Assembly: GCF_032452875.1 (NCBI RefSeq)
Contig: NC_083869.1
Span: forward strand, 80,098,501-80,162,500
Direction: 5' to 3'
DNA from: Bos javanicus
Taxonomy: Eukaryota; Chordata; Mammalia; Artiodactyla; Bovidae
Length of the DNA: 64,000 nucleotides
How positions within the stretch are numbered: the first letter of the stretch is position 1; the number at the start of each line of letters is the position of its first letter. The translations under genes were made by a program, and so were the position numbers. This document shows, piece by piece, positions 22,286-34,354 of the stretch. The notes under the pieces are model-generated. The model made no database searches and was not told where the DNA came from. It saw nothing but the letters and a program-made list of their open reading frames with translations.

Positions 22286-23215
22286 CCACCTCATCCTGAT
22301 AGCAGTTCCTTAACAACAAAACTGTCTTGATCACTGGTTTTCAAGAGGTGTCCTTCAGATCCTCAGAATTCCTTGGAATCAGATGTAGTAAGATGGAGTT
22401 ACAGTATTTTATTTGTGTTTGTTCTGATGCCTTTAGCTCTTTTCTCAGCACTCTATGTAAACTGAAGTTCTAAGAGGTAACTCTCCACCTCTAAATGATC
22501 AATGCTTTTATTTCAAGTAGAGGAAATCTTCCTTCAAATAAAATCTTATAAATACACCCCGAACAGACTGAGGCACAACTGTACTGATTGAAGCAAGACT
22601 GGGGCCATAGGCAAGTAACTGGTCAAGATCATCTCTTAACTCATTGAAAATCAGTTAGTAGAGGATGAATGCTACTGATTATGAAAAGGAGTTTGGAAGG
22701 AAGTAAATATTCTTGTTCACCTTGGTAACTCTGGCTATAAACTGAGGCTTGGTTGCCTAGCATCTCAACCCAATCCATGACAGGCCATGCCAGTACTTCC
22801 CCTGGACTCTGTCACAAAAAGAAGCAGAACTAATGATTTAAAATGTCTCCAAACTGATCCACAAATTATAAACAAAAGATAAACATACAAAATCTTGTCA
22901 GGCCTTCAGTGTGCTGGGAGCCCAAGGGCAGAGTGGGCAGAGTGGGGTGAGAAGAGTGAGATCAGTGAGCTCCCCCCCCGCCCCGCAGAACAAGTAATAA
23001 ATTGGTCTGATTTCCCAACCATTTCCTTGCCTGCACCCCAACATAACACTGCCTTTTGCTCTTCACTTTTCTCACTACCATCTTCTGCATTAGACCTTCT
23101 AGTTCCTAGACTCTCCCTGAGTTCTCAAAAGTTGTCTTTCCTGCGTTTTGTCAAAAATGTTGTTCTGACTTTTGCTACAGATTGACATGCCTCCCTCTTG
23201 TTTATATGCTGAGAG
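22286..23215. other. unique DNA, no firm feature
   Basis: No firm repeat. There is a C-run near 22,974-22,986. A 'cactggttttcaag' start at about 22,332 hints at a MER1-type DNA transposon but I cannot follow it. The 96-codon forward frame at 22,895-23,185 has no recognised motif. Confidence 0.45.
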
Positions 23216-23449
23216 CAGTGGTTCTCAAATGAGGTCAATTTTCTCCCTCAGGGGACATTGGGCAAGGTCTGGAGATATTTTTGGTGGTGTCACTGGGGCA
23301 AGGGAGTGGGGTACCACTGGCATCTAGTGGGTCAAGTTACAGATGCTCTAAACATCCTACTGTAAACATCTTACTCTGTGTGGTGATCCCCCACAGCAAG
23401 GATTGATCTGGCCCCAGATGTCAGCAATGTCAAAGTTGAGAACCCCTAG
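23216..23449 (+). mobile_element. MER20 (hAT-Charlie) DNA transposon
   Basis: Terminal 'cagtggttctcaa' and 'ttgagaacccct' are inverted repeats. The body has 'ggggacattgggcaagg', 'ctggcatctagtgggtcaag' and 'aaacatcctactg', in MER20 order. About 230 bp, close to the full ~219 bp of this non-autonomous element. It encodes no transposase. I could not confirm the 8-bp target duplication. Confidence 0.78.
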
Positions 23450-26429
23450 CTAATGCATATATTCTCTACAAGGACAGTAAACTCAATTTTACAATGGCTC
23501 AAACCTACCTGACAAAATCTTATTCCTTAGTTACTTAGTATTTAATTTCCTAGGAAGAGGGGTAGCAGTTAATGTCTTAAAAGGATCCTTATGAGAACAA
23601 TAATGGAAAAAGAGTTGAGAAACACTTAGCCTAATGTTGGGAATCTTTCAAGGTGAAGAATCAGTGTATCAAGCCTTTACACAAAGCACAGAGTTGCAAT
23701 TCAGCAGAAGCTGGTTCCTGGCATTGATACATAGCAACCTCCTAGAATTAAACATGAGTCTAAGATAGATGGGTACTGCTTTTCCTGGCAAGAAGGGCAG
23801 GCAGGCCAACCATCAGTGATCCAGTCCTTCTTTGAGAAAAGCACATATTCTTTCAGATGCCCCAAAGGCATCTTAAAATGTTTTAGGCCAGTAATTTACT
23901 TAATGACACCCAGTGACCTAGAAGAATTAATGTGCCTTTAAATGATGAGTTTTTATGGCTTCCTTGAAGGCCCTAATTTATTCGGTAGTTGAACTCTGTA
24001 ATGTAGAAAACACAGGCAAGACTTTTAAGAGCATCCCATTCCCATCACTGAAAAAACACCACTCATTTGAGTTAGCATATTTCTTTTTGCTTAAAGGTAT
24101 TGCAACTATTAAAAAGGCTTGAAATCACATTCCTTCTCTGAAGGTCAAAAGCAAGCATATCTTGCTGAGACATTTTTTTTTTCTTGCCCAGGGTATTAGA
24201 AATGCTATAAAAATGACTCATATATATAATTCCAGACTCTGGGCCAATAAATTCTGTTTCCTCTAGCCAGTTACTATTTTTTTTATTATTAATACAAATT
24301 TTTATTAGACCTGTTGGAATCCCTTGAGATTTTACACTTTTACTAAGAGAAAAATGGAAGATGTGTGAAATTCAGCAGACTGTCACTCTGATACTCTTTC
24401 TTTCAAGGCTGTTTGGTTTCTCCAAGCTCTTGTACCTTGTACTTGGGAGCAGTTCCAGAAGATGGTTTGCTCAAGAAGAGGAGACTCCAAGGAACTTCCG
24501 AGGGTGGAGCCCACAGCAGCGGCTGGCCTAGGATAGGTGAGGAGGTGAAATTACTTTTCATATCAGAAAATACTCTCTCCACTTTTGAGGACAAAGTCTG
24601 GGGCTTTGTTGATCAGAATAATTAAGTGGAGGTCAGTCCAGGAATGTGGCCTTCTTGGTGGACACAGCTGCAGACGACTCTGGGAAGAAAGGCTTCTTGC
24701 TTCCTGTAACCGTGGGCTGTTCCGCTGGGACTTCCTGTCACAGGCAGTCCTGAGGGCTCCAACCATTCCCCCCACCCCCCAAGTTTTTCCTCCTACCAGT
24801 TTCTCTCATCTTTAAACAAAAGAATAAGGGGGAAAATGAGCTCATTGAAATTGATGCCAAAAAGATATTTTATAGCAGAACTACTTTATAAATGAATTCA
24901 CATGTCTCAAAACATTTTTTTACTAAGTAATTTTAGTTATAGCTTAAAAAATAAAATCAGGAATAGGAAAGAGAGAAAGGCCTTTAGGAAGCCAAAATAG
25001 AAGTCTTATTGGATTCAGTTTCTAAATTAGAGTCCCTGGGTTCAACTCTTACTGTGACAATATAGGACAGAACCATTGAGTTTACGTGTACTCGATATTT
25101 TCATTTTAAACCTGGTCTGGCGTACCAACAGAGGAAATTATCTTGGCACCATGAAAGCTTGCATTTTAGAGTCCTTTGAGAATGATTTAATTGAGTTTCA
25201 TGGTACTTTACATTTTTAATTTTAGTGTCACAATCATCAATGTTTATTTAATAGTACATAGAACGTGTATTGTTTTTGTTAAGCAAACAAATGATCTAAG
25301 GACCTAGAATAACCATTCCACAAGCCAAATGCAATGGCTTGAATAAAATGAACATACAGTTTTGTAGGCTTAGTCCTCTCACTTCCAAGTAAAGTGCAAT
25401 GATGAGAAATTTAATGTTTTATATGGATCATACATAAAAAGAACTGTTCTGGCACCATGTCTCAAAGCTGCTGATAATAATACCTCAAGCATGTGTGCAT
25501 GTCACCAATTTTCAAATACCTTCTTCACACATATTACCTCATTTGATTTTCACAGCCATCCATCAGGTGGGCCTGGCACACATGTAGTAGACGTGGATCC
25601 CACTGTCTAGAAACCACATTATTTCTGACTCTGGGTTGGTGGAAGTCAACTTTTGGGGCTCTGCTAGCACTCAATTTCCAAAACACACCCCTTCCAGATA
25701 GTAGAATCACAAGCACACCTTCACTGAGCAAGTCACAAAAAGCCTCTTCCTTCAGGTACAGAGCTTGGGGCTCAGAGAACACGTAGATTTCAGCCAGCCT
25801 GCACCCTCACCCCTCAGCTCAGGCACTTTTCTGTAAGCCACCAACATGCATGTGCAGTAGTCTTGACAACCTTCATCTTTCCTGGGCCTCTCCCCCATCC
25901 CATCTGGATAGGTGGATGCTTGGAATTTCTAAGACCTCAGGAAGGAGAGGTGGGAGAGCAGGGGAGCAACTCTGGTTGCCACTGTGCTTTCCATTGCTTT
26001 TATCTGTATCTCACCTGCAGGGCTGGAGGCTCGCTGCTGTTTCTATTACATATTTGGAGTGTGGGAACGCTTGCTCAGAAGCCTGTGATCCCTTCCCAGG
26101 GTTCACCATGCAGCCATTTCCCCACAGAGCTTCTGCAGAGAGCAGCCTCAGCTTGTGGTTCTCTCTCAGAGCTCGCCTCTGTCTCCATTGCTCATTCTCT
26201 TTTGTCTTCTCTCTCACTTTGTCTTCTTCCTCTCCATAAGCCAGCCAAAAGGTCCTCTCTGAATCTGGGGAAAGAGAGGAAGAGGAGAGAAGGGTTTTTG
26301 TAAGACAAGGCCAGATCTTTGTCTAAGCTACTTCTGATCTGGAGATAGAATTAACATCAGGATAACCCTGTATGTCAGCCCTGCACTCAGGCCCCATCCC
26401 AGGGGCCCCTGCTCCTTAGTGAGAGGAAA
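23450..26429. other. long unique stretch
   Basis: About 3 kb without a repeat I recognise, apart from a weak MIR-like piece at 25,500-25,580 (attacctcatttgattttc). The GC content rises after 25,800. The 129- and 146-codon forward frames at 25,850-26,303 overlap each other in different frames and show no domain, so I do not call them genes. Confidence 0.5.
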
Positions 26430-26690
26430 TGCTGGCATCTAGTCGAGGTCACATGCAGAATCTCGCCCAAGGTGTTGGAAGACCAACATGCTGTCTGTCG
26501 CCCAGAAGCTCTGCTCTGGCTTGCCAGCCAGGAGGGCTTCCCTGGACCCACGCGGGTAGCGAGGGAACCCCTTCCCCTCTGGCAGGGGAACCAGGCAGCG
26601 GGAGATTTGGGACATCCAGACAGCGTGGCGCAGGGTCACCTTCTCCTGTCCTCCCCCCAGCATCTTGTCCAGACGAAGGTACTTATGGAT
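26430..26690. other. local CpG-rich non-repetitive patch
   Basis: Roughly ten CpG dinucleotides in 260 bp (for example 'cccacgcgggtagcgaggg', 'agcgtggcgcaggg') in otherwise CpG-poor DNA. It ends in a pyrimidine tract plus 'ccccccag', which resembles a splice acceptor. Overlapping frames run through it on both strands with no recognised motif. It could be a small unmethylated element, an exon of an unknown transcript, or chance. Confidence 0.25.
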
Positions 26691-26726
26691 CCCTGTGTTC
26701 AGCTACTTGGTCTTTTTATTATCTGC

Positions 26727-26853
26727 TCTGGAGAAGGAAATGGCAACCCACTCCAGTACTCTTGCCTGGAAAATCCCATGGATGGAGGAATCTGGTAGGC
26801 TACAGTCCATGAGGTCACAAAGAGTCGGATACGACTGAGTGACTTCACTTTCT
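26727..26853 (+). mobile_element. Bov-A2 SINE monomer
   Basis: A forward A-unit from 'ctggagaaggaaatggcaac' to 'gactgagtgacttcacttt'. This is the Bov-A2 type of ending, with only one unit present. It is non-coding. Confidence 0.9.
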
Positions 26854-27734
26854 CTCCTGCCACAAGCCTACACGGAGACCATGAGAACATGGCTGACTTC
26901 TGGACCTCCTTGAATAGAAGGAAGGAAAAAGGAAAGGATACAAAGTGGGGAAAATTATCTACCCACAATTACTATTTTTTTTTAATGGAAAATAAACTAC
27001 TGTGAAGGATAGAACCTTCACAGACCAAGGCCAGAGTTTTTACATCATAGTATGATAAAGTGAGCCAGGTATCAAAATAATTCCAGAGGCAAAGGATGAG
27101 CCAAGGTTGCCTATGTTTTGAATTGACTATTAGATCCATGTGGTAGAGGATAAGAATTGAGTTGTTCCATTTTTTTTGTTTTCTGCTCTGTTGGGTAAAA
27201 GATCTCTTGGGAGTAAAGGAGTCCAACCCTTGATGAGATCTCAGACAGGCTGTCAGGCAGAGAGATTCTCTGGGAAGACCAAAACTAGCCAGCTAACCTG
27301 GATGTGTAAACCTTGCTCCCTCACTGTGCTTCCCCATATGTTGAACACATTGAAAAGCATGATGTTCTTGAAAGAGCCCCTTTGATGTTCTGTTTTTCTT
27401 GATGGAGAGAGTAATGTATGCTTTGAATTTCTTAGGAAAGCTTAGAATCTGGGTAGGGATTGGGGGAGTGGTGGTGGTGATGGTTGGGAGGGGACAAGAA
27501 AGTGACATCTTCAAGGAAAAAGCACCACTATGGAGGTAGTGTTGGGGGGTGGGTGAAGGTTGAACAGAATTAAACAGGACAAGAGTTTAAGGGAGAGAGA
27601 AAAAAATAAAAGAATAAGCATATAAAAGGCCTATAGGTGAGAAGACATGACTTGTTGAAAGAACTGAAAGTATTTTGTTTTTCCTGGAGCAGAAAATGCA
27701 TAGACAGGATAAAGAAAATGACATGGGGGAAAAT
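26854..27734. other. unique DNA, no firm feature
   Basis: No recognised repeat. G-rich runs at 27,455-27,560 (gggattgggggagtggtgg; gttggggggtgggtgaagg) may be structured. Short T- and A-runs are present. Confidence 0.5.
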
Positions 27735-27890
27735 TTGTTGTTGTTGTTGTTGAGTTGCTCAGTTGTGTCCAATTCTTTGTGACACCATGGACTGCAGCAT
27801 GCGAGGCTTCCCTGTTCTTCACCATCTCCCAGAGTTTGCTCAAACTCCTGTCCATTGAGTTGGTGATGTCATCCAACCATCTGGTTCTTC
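27735..27890 (-). mobile_element. BovB 3'-end fragment with (GTT)n
   Basis: A (gtt)n run at 27,736-27,752 leads into 'gagttgctcagttgtgtcc', 'ccatctcccagagtttgctc' and 'gagttggtgatgtcatcc', the reverse 3' terminus of BovB. About 150 bp, a strongly 5'-truncated copy. Confidence 0.87.
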
Positions 27891-27984
27891 TTAAAGTTGG
27901 AAAATTAAGGAAGAGAAGTTAGCAGAGGTAAAATTGACTGTATATAGCAAAAAACCCAAATAACAGTGGCTAAAATAAGATAAG

Positions 27985-28207
27985 TGGAGTGAAGTGAAGT
28001 GAATTCCCTGAGTCGTGTCCGACTCATTGTGACCCCATAGACTGTAGCCTGTCAGGCTCCTCCTTCCATGGGATTTTCCAGGCAAGAGTGCTGGAGTGGA
28101 TTGCCATTTCCTTCTCCAGGGGATCTTCCCAACCCAGGAATCGAACCCGGGTCTTCCACATTGCAGGCAGATGCTTTACCGTCTGAGCCACTAGGAAAGC
28201 CTATAAA
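27985..28207 (-). mobile_element. Bov-tA SINE with perfect 14-bp TSD
   Basis: Full reverse Bov-tA starting with a (gtgaa)n-like tail complement and 'gagtcgtgtccgactcattg', and ending with 'ccgtctgagccactaggaaa'. The perfect duplication taaaataagataag lies at 27,971-27,984 and 28,208-28,221. The A/T-rich target fits L1/BovB-type nicking. It is probably a recent insertion. Confidence 0.97.
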
Positions 28208-28221
28208 TAAAATAAGATAAG

Positions 28222-29060
28222 CACTTGTTTTTCTCATGGAACAAGTGAGAAGTGGGTAGCTATTGGCTGATGTTCTTTGGGTGACTTGTAATCATCAAGG
28301 CCAAGATCTCAATATGCCTCTTGTCCCTTTTTCATGGCTTTAGCCTGCACTTCCACTTTTCAGGAAAAAAGGCAAAAATAGTTCATATTTATTGAATCTG
28401 ATCTTTAAAAGTTTTTCTGGAAGCCCCTCTCCAAAACTTCAACTTATTCTCATTATCTAGAACTATCCAGACATCACAGAAGAAGACATCACAGAAAAAT
28501 GTTGGGATTCACTTTCAATGGATATATTTGATTTGTATTTTCAATTTTTTGAACTAATCACTGTGTCCAGTGCACTGATTGGCCCAATCCAAGTCCTTGT
28601 TTTGTTATTCCTGAACTACAGCAGGAATTTCTTTTGAATTTCATCCTGCCGGGCCCCTGTTCAAGAGACTTCACAGACTTTCCATGACCTGGAGGCCAGC
28701 ATTCAAGACTCTACTCCAGTATGCCATCAATTAAATTCAACAAAAATATTTTGGGTAGCTACCCCAGGTAAGTAGCCTAGACTAGTCCATGCTGCTAAAT
28801 GAGCACAATGATTTCCATGTCCATGCCTAAACCCCTGCTTCCCTCAGTCATCCTGTGCATCTCATTTCCTTGAATCCACTATGCCTTTCAGAACTCTGCT
28901 CAAGTCCATCCTGCACATTAACTTATGAGGGTTCCCTCCTCCTTTTAATTCACAAAACTCTTTGTCCAAACCAATGGCAATTAGAAATGGACTATCTTGT
29001 TGTCACTTGGTTTTTATGTTATTGAGCACTTGTCCTAAGTTTCCATATAACCATGTCCTA
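28222..29060. other. unassigned, possibly old LINE debris
   Basis: No clear repeat. Around 28,680-28,960 the wording 'ccatgacctggaggccagc' and later 'gagggttccctcc' faintly recalls L2 or L3, but I cannot place boundaries. Confidence 0.35.
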
Positions 29061-29691
29061 TTCATGGGAAATAGATGGGGAAACAGTGGAAACAGTGTCA
29101 GACTTTATTTTGGGGGGCTCCAAAATCACTGCAGATGGTGACTGCAGCCATAAAATTAAAAGACGCTTACTCCTTGGAAGCAAAGTTATGACCAACCTAG
29201 ACAGCATATTCAAAAGCAGAGACATTACTTTGCCAACAAAGGTCTGTCTAGTCAAGGCTATGGTTTTTCCAGTGGTCATGTATGGATGTGAAAGTTGGAC
29301 TGTGAAGAAGGCTGAGCACCAAAGAATTGATGCTTTTGAACTGTGGTATTGGAGAAGACTCTTGAGAGTCCCTTGGACTGTAAGGAGATCCAACCAATCC
29401 ATCCTGAAGGAGATCAGCCCTGGGTGTTCATTGGAAGGACTGATGCTAAAGCTGAAACTCCAATTCTTTGGCCACCTCATGAGAAGAGTTGACTCGTTGG
29501 AAAAGACTCTGATGCTGGGAGGGATTGGGGTCAGGAGGAGAAGGGGACAACAGAGGATGAGATGGCTGGATGGCATCACTGACTCGATGGACATGAGTTT
29601 GAGTGAACTCCAGGAGTTGGTGATGGACAGGGAGGCCTGGCGTGCTGTGATTCATGGGGTTGCAAAGAGTCGGACACAACTGAGCGACTGA
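29053..29691 (+). pseudogene. BovB ORF C-terminal fragment, open to its natural end
   Basis: A 212-codon frame covering the BovB polyprotein C-terminus after the palm: 'ETVETVSDFILGGSKITADG', 'VFPVVMYGCESWTVKKAE', 'LRVPWTVRRSNQSILKEISP', ending in 'VAKSRTQLSD'. There is no internal stop, so this is the best-preserved 3' coding end here. The catalytic RT and endonuclease are absent. The first few codons are flanking DNA. Confidence 0.9.
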
Positions 29692-29700
29692 ACTGAACTG
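29061..29700 (+). mobile_element. BovB LINE 3' end
   Basis: A 640-bp forward BovB from 'ttcatgggaaatagatgggg' to the terminal '(aactg)n'. It is cut after the YADD region. It is close in sequence to the nested copy at 16,708-17,573. A 6-bp flank match (ccatgt at 29,051-29,056 and 29,704-29,709) is too short to be sure of a target duplication. Confidence 0.97.
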
Positions 29701-29702
29701 AT

Positions 29703-31898
29703 CCCATGTTTACATCTTCTACATATAATAAAACCTTCAGATATGCTTAATGTTGAAGGAAGAAAACCAGTGAACGAATGAAAGATACAATTTGACTGCT
29801 CCAAAAGCATGTCTTTCAGTTTTAAGATTATTATGAAGCTTTCTTGAGTAAAATTCGTCCCTTGACCTCAGAACTATGTGACCAGATTTCCATTGAGAAT
29901 GAATCCAGATACCCTGTGGGGACTTAATCTGTTACATCTCCAGATCCTTCCACATATTTATTATGAATACTTTCTTCTGTAGATAGAGAAATTGATTTCA
30001 CAGAGCCTCAAAATAAATTTTAGCCAGGTGTTGATAACATAGGAGACTCATCAAGTTAGTATCTGTCCAAACAAAAGAAGCATATGTAATTGCTGGAATT
30101 GTTTAAAATAAAAGAAACTCAGATTGTACAGTTATTGTTCGATTCTGATGAACAACAAGATATATTCAGAAAAGTAACACTTGATTGCTAAGTATAACTA
30201 TACCTAAATAGTAGTCAAATTTTCTAAGAAAGCCTCATAAAACTCTGGAGAGTTAATCTTGAATATAGCAAAGAATTCAAGTTAGACTTATGTTGTGTCA
30301 GTAATCAATCCAGCTTTGTAATGTGATTTTCAAAATACATAAAGGGGTATTTGACTTTTCAGTAAAAGTGATGAACACTTAAAACTTGTGACTGTATTTG
30401 ATTTATCTATGGAAACAATGATTAAGTGCGAGGTGGGTGCATGAGGTTTGCTCTTTTGATAAGGCATTTGAAGAGGAATTAAAATTCTTTCCTAGGTCTG
30501 CTGGCATTGAGTATATATACGAATGTGTCTTTAAGTAAAAAAAAATGCCTGGAATAATCTTTTCAAAATAGAAAGTATTTGCCTTCCTACTTCAGATAAC
30601 TTTTGTTCAATAAGACTAGCCTACACACTAAAAATTAATGTCAAAATCTTTCATAATGTGAGTTAATCTCAGCATCTGTAACTCTTTCTCAAATTAGCTC
30701 TTTCTCAAATGAGGCTCTTTTCCATCCTTTCTGCCTCTGGATAGCAGTTTGAGGCCCAGGATTACCAGGTCCTGTTAGCAGCATAAAGTAGTGGAGACAG
30801 CCCTAGGCCTCTCCCCTGAGTCAGTGTTCACCTCCACTCCTGCTCTTTGCTTACACTACTTGTGAATCCTGACTGTAGACTGATCACCTGTCTCATCACC
30901 CCACCCCACGTCTACACATGTGCCAGGAAACGCTTATCCTCCTGCTTTAGCTAAATTCCCATTGAGCTAACTTGGGGGCATCAAGGAACAGCCCCCAAAC
31001 ACAAATTTTAGCTAGACTCCTGATCAGAACTTGACCCAAGTCCCACTTCCCGATTCAACGCCAAGTGGCTCTTGCATGCCACTTAACTAGTGGAACCTTC
31101 CACTGTCTCTATTTTGCCTCCTAGTAAATTTGAAACAGAGTTGTCAAAAGCTTCTATGGAATTATTCTTATCCTATGAGATCAGGTCTAGGAATTGTTAG
31201 GTAAATTTTGAAATATTATTACAGTATAAAGTTTAAAGAATGATATGCATTTACCTTAAATAGTCTATTTTAATGTACATTTACTCACCAACTTTTTGAT
31301 GAAGGGCCAAGTTCTCTCTGATTACTATTCTGAGTGGCCTTTATTACATAAACTATTCCATTGTGTATTATCTATCATTTCTATTTTTGGTTTGTTTATT
31401 GTGGTGGGAGAGCTTAAAGATACTTTTAGATCTAAGTTTTTATGATTCTTTCAATCATTTAAAGTTTTCTTGCCCATGCTTAAATTGATAGAAACTTTAT
31501 TTTGTGTAGTGCTTTGCTTTTATCAAGTCCTTCCAAAGCCTTTGGCTTTGTTTTCAGACACGACTCTCTTTACACACTCATATATCATTGATTTATACAT
31601 ATACATGATGTTATATAGTTATATTCAATAACAGGTTTTATAAGTGGGTTTAGGAACAAATGCAACCAGCTCTTGGTAAGTATGCATCTCAACCAACAGG
31701 AGCAGAAATCAGAAAACAAGAGAGTCCTCTAGAAGCAGTGCGTGAGTATTCAAAGTGCTGTGGGCATCATTCAGTGTGTGCTAAAGAAGGAATGAAGATA
31801 CACCAGCAGTTGGACAAAAGCATCAACTGGACAATGGTGTAGAGCATCTCCCACTTTAGGCAACCTGAGAGAAAGAAGATTTTCTTTCTCTCTCAGCT
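29703..31898. other. long unique stretch
   Basis: About 2.2 kb without a recognisable repeat, gene or RNA. It is AT-rich with a more GC-rich part at 30,740-31,100. Nothing is supported beyond that. Confidence 0.5.
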
Positions 31899-31907
31899 CT
31901 ATATAGT

Positions 31908-32003
31908 CAGTCAGTCAGTTCAGTCACTCAGTCATGTCCGACTCTTTGAGACCCCATGAACTGCAGCATGCCAGGCTTCCCTGTCTTTCACCAACTCCTG
32001 GAG
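31908..32003 (-). mobile_element. 96-bp BovB 3' stub with TSD
   Basis: Only the terminal bases of BovB in reverse orientation: '(cagt)n', then 'gtcactcagtcatgtccgac', ending 'ttcaccaactcctgg'. The 9-bp duplication ctatatagt is at 31,899-31,907 and 32,004-32,012. This is an extreme 5' truncation at insertion. It is non-coding. Confidence 0.93.
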
Positions 32004-32012
32004 CTATATAGT

Positions 32013-32354
32013 AATATAGGGAAAGAATCTGACTGGGTCATATGTCTACCATATGATGGATTACTGCTACCAGAAACATAGGGTTCTATGACAGCTCAAC
32101 TTGTATCACATTTGGGACTGAATGACTCTCCTGGAGTTGCCAGCATAACTGTCACAGCAGCCTGGGGTAAGTAACTAAATCATAGACAAACTCTGATCTA
32201 GTTAAAAGCAAGGCCTTGTGGTGGGAAGTGGTAATGGAAAATTCTTGTAAGGACACTACATTAAATGTTCAATATTAAATCCCTCTTCCTTCTTTTTACG
32301 ATTGCTTAAAATTTCTTAAGAGTAAAGAGTATGAGATGATGTTGATGATGATAA
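32013..32354. other. unique DNA, no feature seen
   Basis: No feature apart from a short (gat)n-like stretch at about 32,334-32,360. Confidence 0.45.
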
Positions 32355-32460
32355 TGATAACAAATGGCTAACAATGATTGAATACCATGATGTGCAGCAC
32401 TGTTCCAAACACTTTATATGATTATTACTTAATTTATCATCTCATGATCCCTAATCTCCA
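32355..32460 (-). mobile_element. MIR-like remnant
   Basis: 'aacaatgattgaataccatg', 'cactgttccaaacactttat' and 'ttatcatctcatgatcc' fit the antisense 3' half of MIR. It is short and diverged. Confidence 0.4.
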
Positions 32461-32634
32461 CTGGGCCCATTACTGCTAGCCAGCCATCCCTAGTTTATTC
32501 CTACCTCCCAGAAAACTGTTTATAGCCTCATAGCTTTCCTCAACCTCTCCTCCTCTACATCTTTATTCAGTTGATGAATTTGCTTCTCATTTCACTGTGG
32601 AAAAAGAAGCTGTGACAAGAGCTCCTACCACTTC

Positions 32635-33420
32635 ATGTACATACCTACCTACACATGTACTATATTCTCTGCTTTCCTGCTTATTTCCACGTGTCAACCA
32701 TCCACACCCCCATCTACAGCCAACCCTTCCACTTGGGCGCTGAATTCCATCCATCCCTTCTCTCACATGGAATGTCTTATCTCCTTTAATTATTTCTTCC
32801 TCCAGGGCATCAATAATTGTCCCTTTTCCTCTTTGTATTTCTATTATCATACAAGACGGTCATTCCTCCCATGCTGAAAAAAAAAATCTCTAAAGTCTCT
32901 TTTGACCTCATATCTCATACTAGTTATTGCCAAATTCTCTACTCTCCTTGATGGAGCACATCTCTTGGTAGAATTATTTATACTTGTCTCCAATTTGTCT
33001 TTCTCTCCTAAACCCTCTGCAATGAAGCTTTTACTCCTACCATTCCATCAATTATTATCTTGTATATCAGCAAAATTGAGCAAAGTTGATCATTCTCTTC
33101 TCCTTGGAATTCTTCTCTTTGTTTCTAGAACAATCTTTAGTTTCATTCCTTCATCACAGACTGCTCTTGCTTCGGCTCCTTTCCTAGTTGCTCCACATCT
33201 TTCTAACCCCTAAATGTTGGAATACCTCAGTCTGAATACCTCATTATCTATACTCAAACCCTGGAAGATTTTGTGGATTTAAATATCTATATAAACTGAT
33301 GGCTTCTCAATGTATATATTCAACTTTGGTCTTTTCCCTAAATTATAGACAGATGCCTGTTCAACAGCTCCACTTGCCTGACAGTAGACATCTCAAACTC
33401 AATACAGTCTATTCTGCTAT
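32635..33420 (+). mobile_element. L2 LINE coding-region remnant
   Basis: The plus-strand frame at 32,635-32,877 contains 'TANPSTWALNSIHPFSHME', which follows the L2 ORF2 pattern 'KANPSTCALDPIPS'. Farther right, 'gatcattctcttctccttgg', 'atgttggaatacctcagtct' and 'acagtagacatctcaaactc' are successive L2 RT-region blocks. It is ancient, with many frameshifts. Confidence 0.7.
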
Positions 33421-34169
33421 AACACTTATTTTGAAATTGTGAATTTGTCTAACATGATTGATACATTAGGGAATAATTTGAGCATAACACTAATTTTGCC
33501 TTTGCTTATGTTCAGTTTTGTCTGTGAGAAACACTAGGTGAATGAAGAAAAGGGCACCCAGCTGAGCGCACAGGAACACACAATATCTACCAGCTACCTC
33601 TATTCACATGGTGTGCTATTCCACAAGTGTGTGTTTGACTGTTCTTCCACCTTCATGAACTTTTCTCCACTAGAAAACACTCAGTCAATATCTCAAACAC
33701 TTAAGTATCCTAGATCAAAAATGCCAAGCCGTGCACACAAAGAAGAGGTAGTTAAGTACTGAGGAGAGGCTTGAAATAATAAAGTAGGGTTTTTTAAACT
33801 AGAGAATACAGGCAGTCTTTGCATAGCGCCATGTTAACTGAAACTTATGCAAATAGGAAGGGGCTGTGTGCTCCGTTTCCTGGTTCCTTAGTAACTGACA
33901 CCTCTTAGCAAGGACACAGTTCTGAAATGCCTGCGTTTTTCTTGACATGGTGTCATGCAATCAAGAATGCTTGTATGGGACTTCTGCTGACCAATAGGTT
34001 GAGGGAATCCACACTGCAGACTCTGATAGACAATGCCATAAAAATGAGAGTTTAAATGTCCATGGTTGGAACAACTTTGAGTACAGTGGAGTCAGTAAGA
34101 ATAAGGCCTAAAGACACAGAAGGAATGGAAAGGTATGGATTGAAGACCAAATAGTGAAAGGTGTTTGCT
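33421..34169. other. unique DNA, no firm feature
   Basis: No firm repeat. An octamer atgcaaat lies at 33,847-33,854 beside 'tgcatagcgccatgttaac', which may be part of an old DNA transposon that I cannot name. Confidence 0.4.
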
Positions 34170-34345
34170 CAAATGCCATATTGTCAGTGGGGCCTTCTCT
34201 GACCATACTATCTAGAATTTCACCTCAAGTCCTCAAATAATAGTGCTGTCTATCCTCCCTTTAAAACTCTTCTTGGTCAAAGTTAGTCACCACTAGACGT
34301 AGGATCTAGTATTTCACATATTTATTAGTTTATTTTCTGTCAGCA
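34170..34345 (+). mobile_element. L2 3' UTR remnant
   Basis: 'ggggccttctctgaccatac' and the following 'atctagaatttcacctc' fit the L2 3' UTR on the plus strand. It may be the 3' continuation of the L2 at 32,635-33,420. Confidence 0.5.
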
Positions 34346-34354
34346 GGTGATAGT

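Noticed and set aside
25863..26303. 146-codon plus-strand frame
   Set aside because: Overlaps a 129-codon frame in another phase. No domain, no splice-like limits, no CpG promoter.
28640..29040. Possible L2/L3 remnant
   Set aside because: Isolated word similarities without consistent order.
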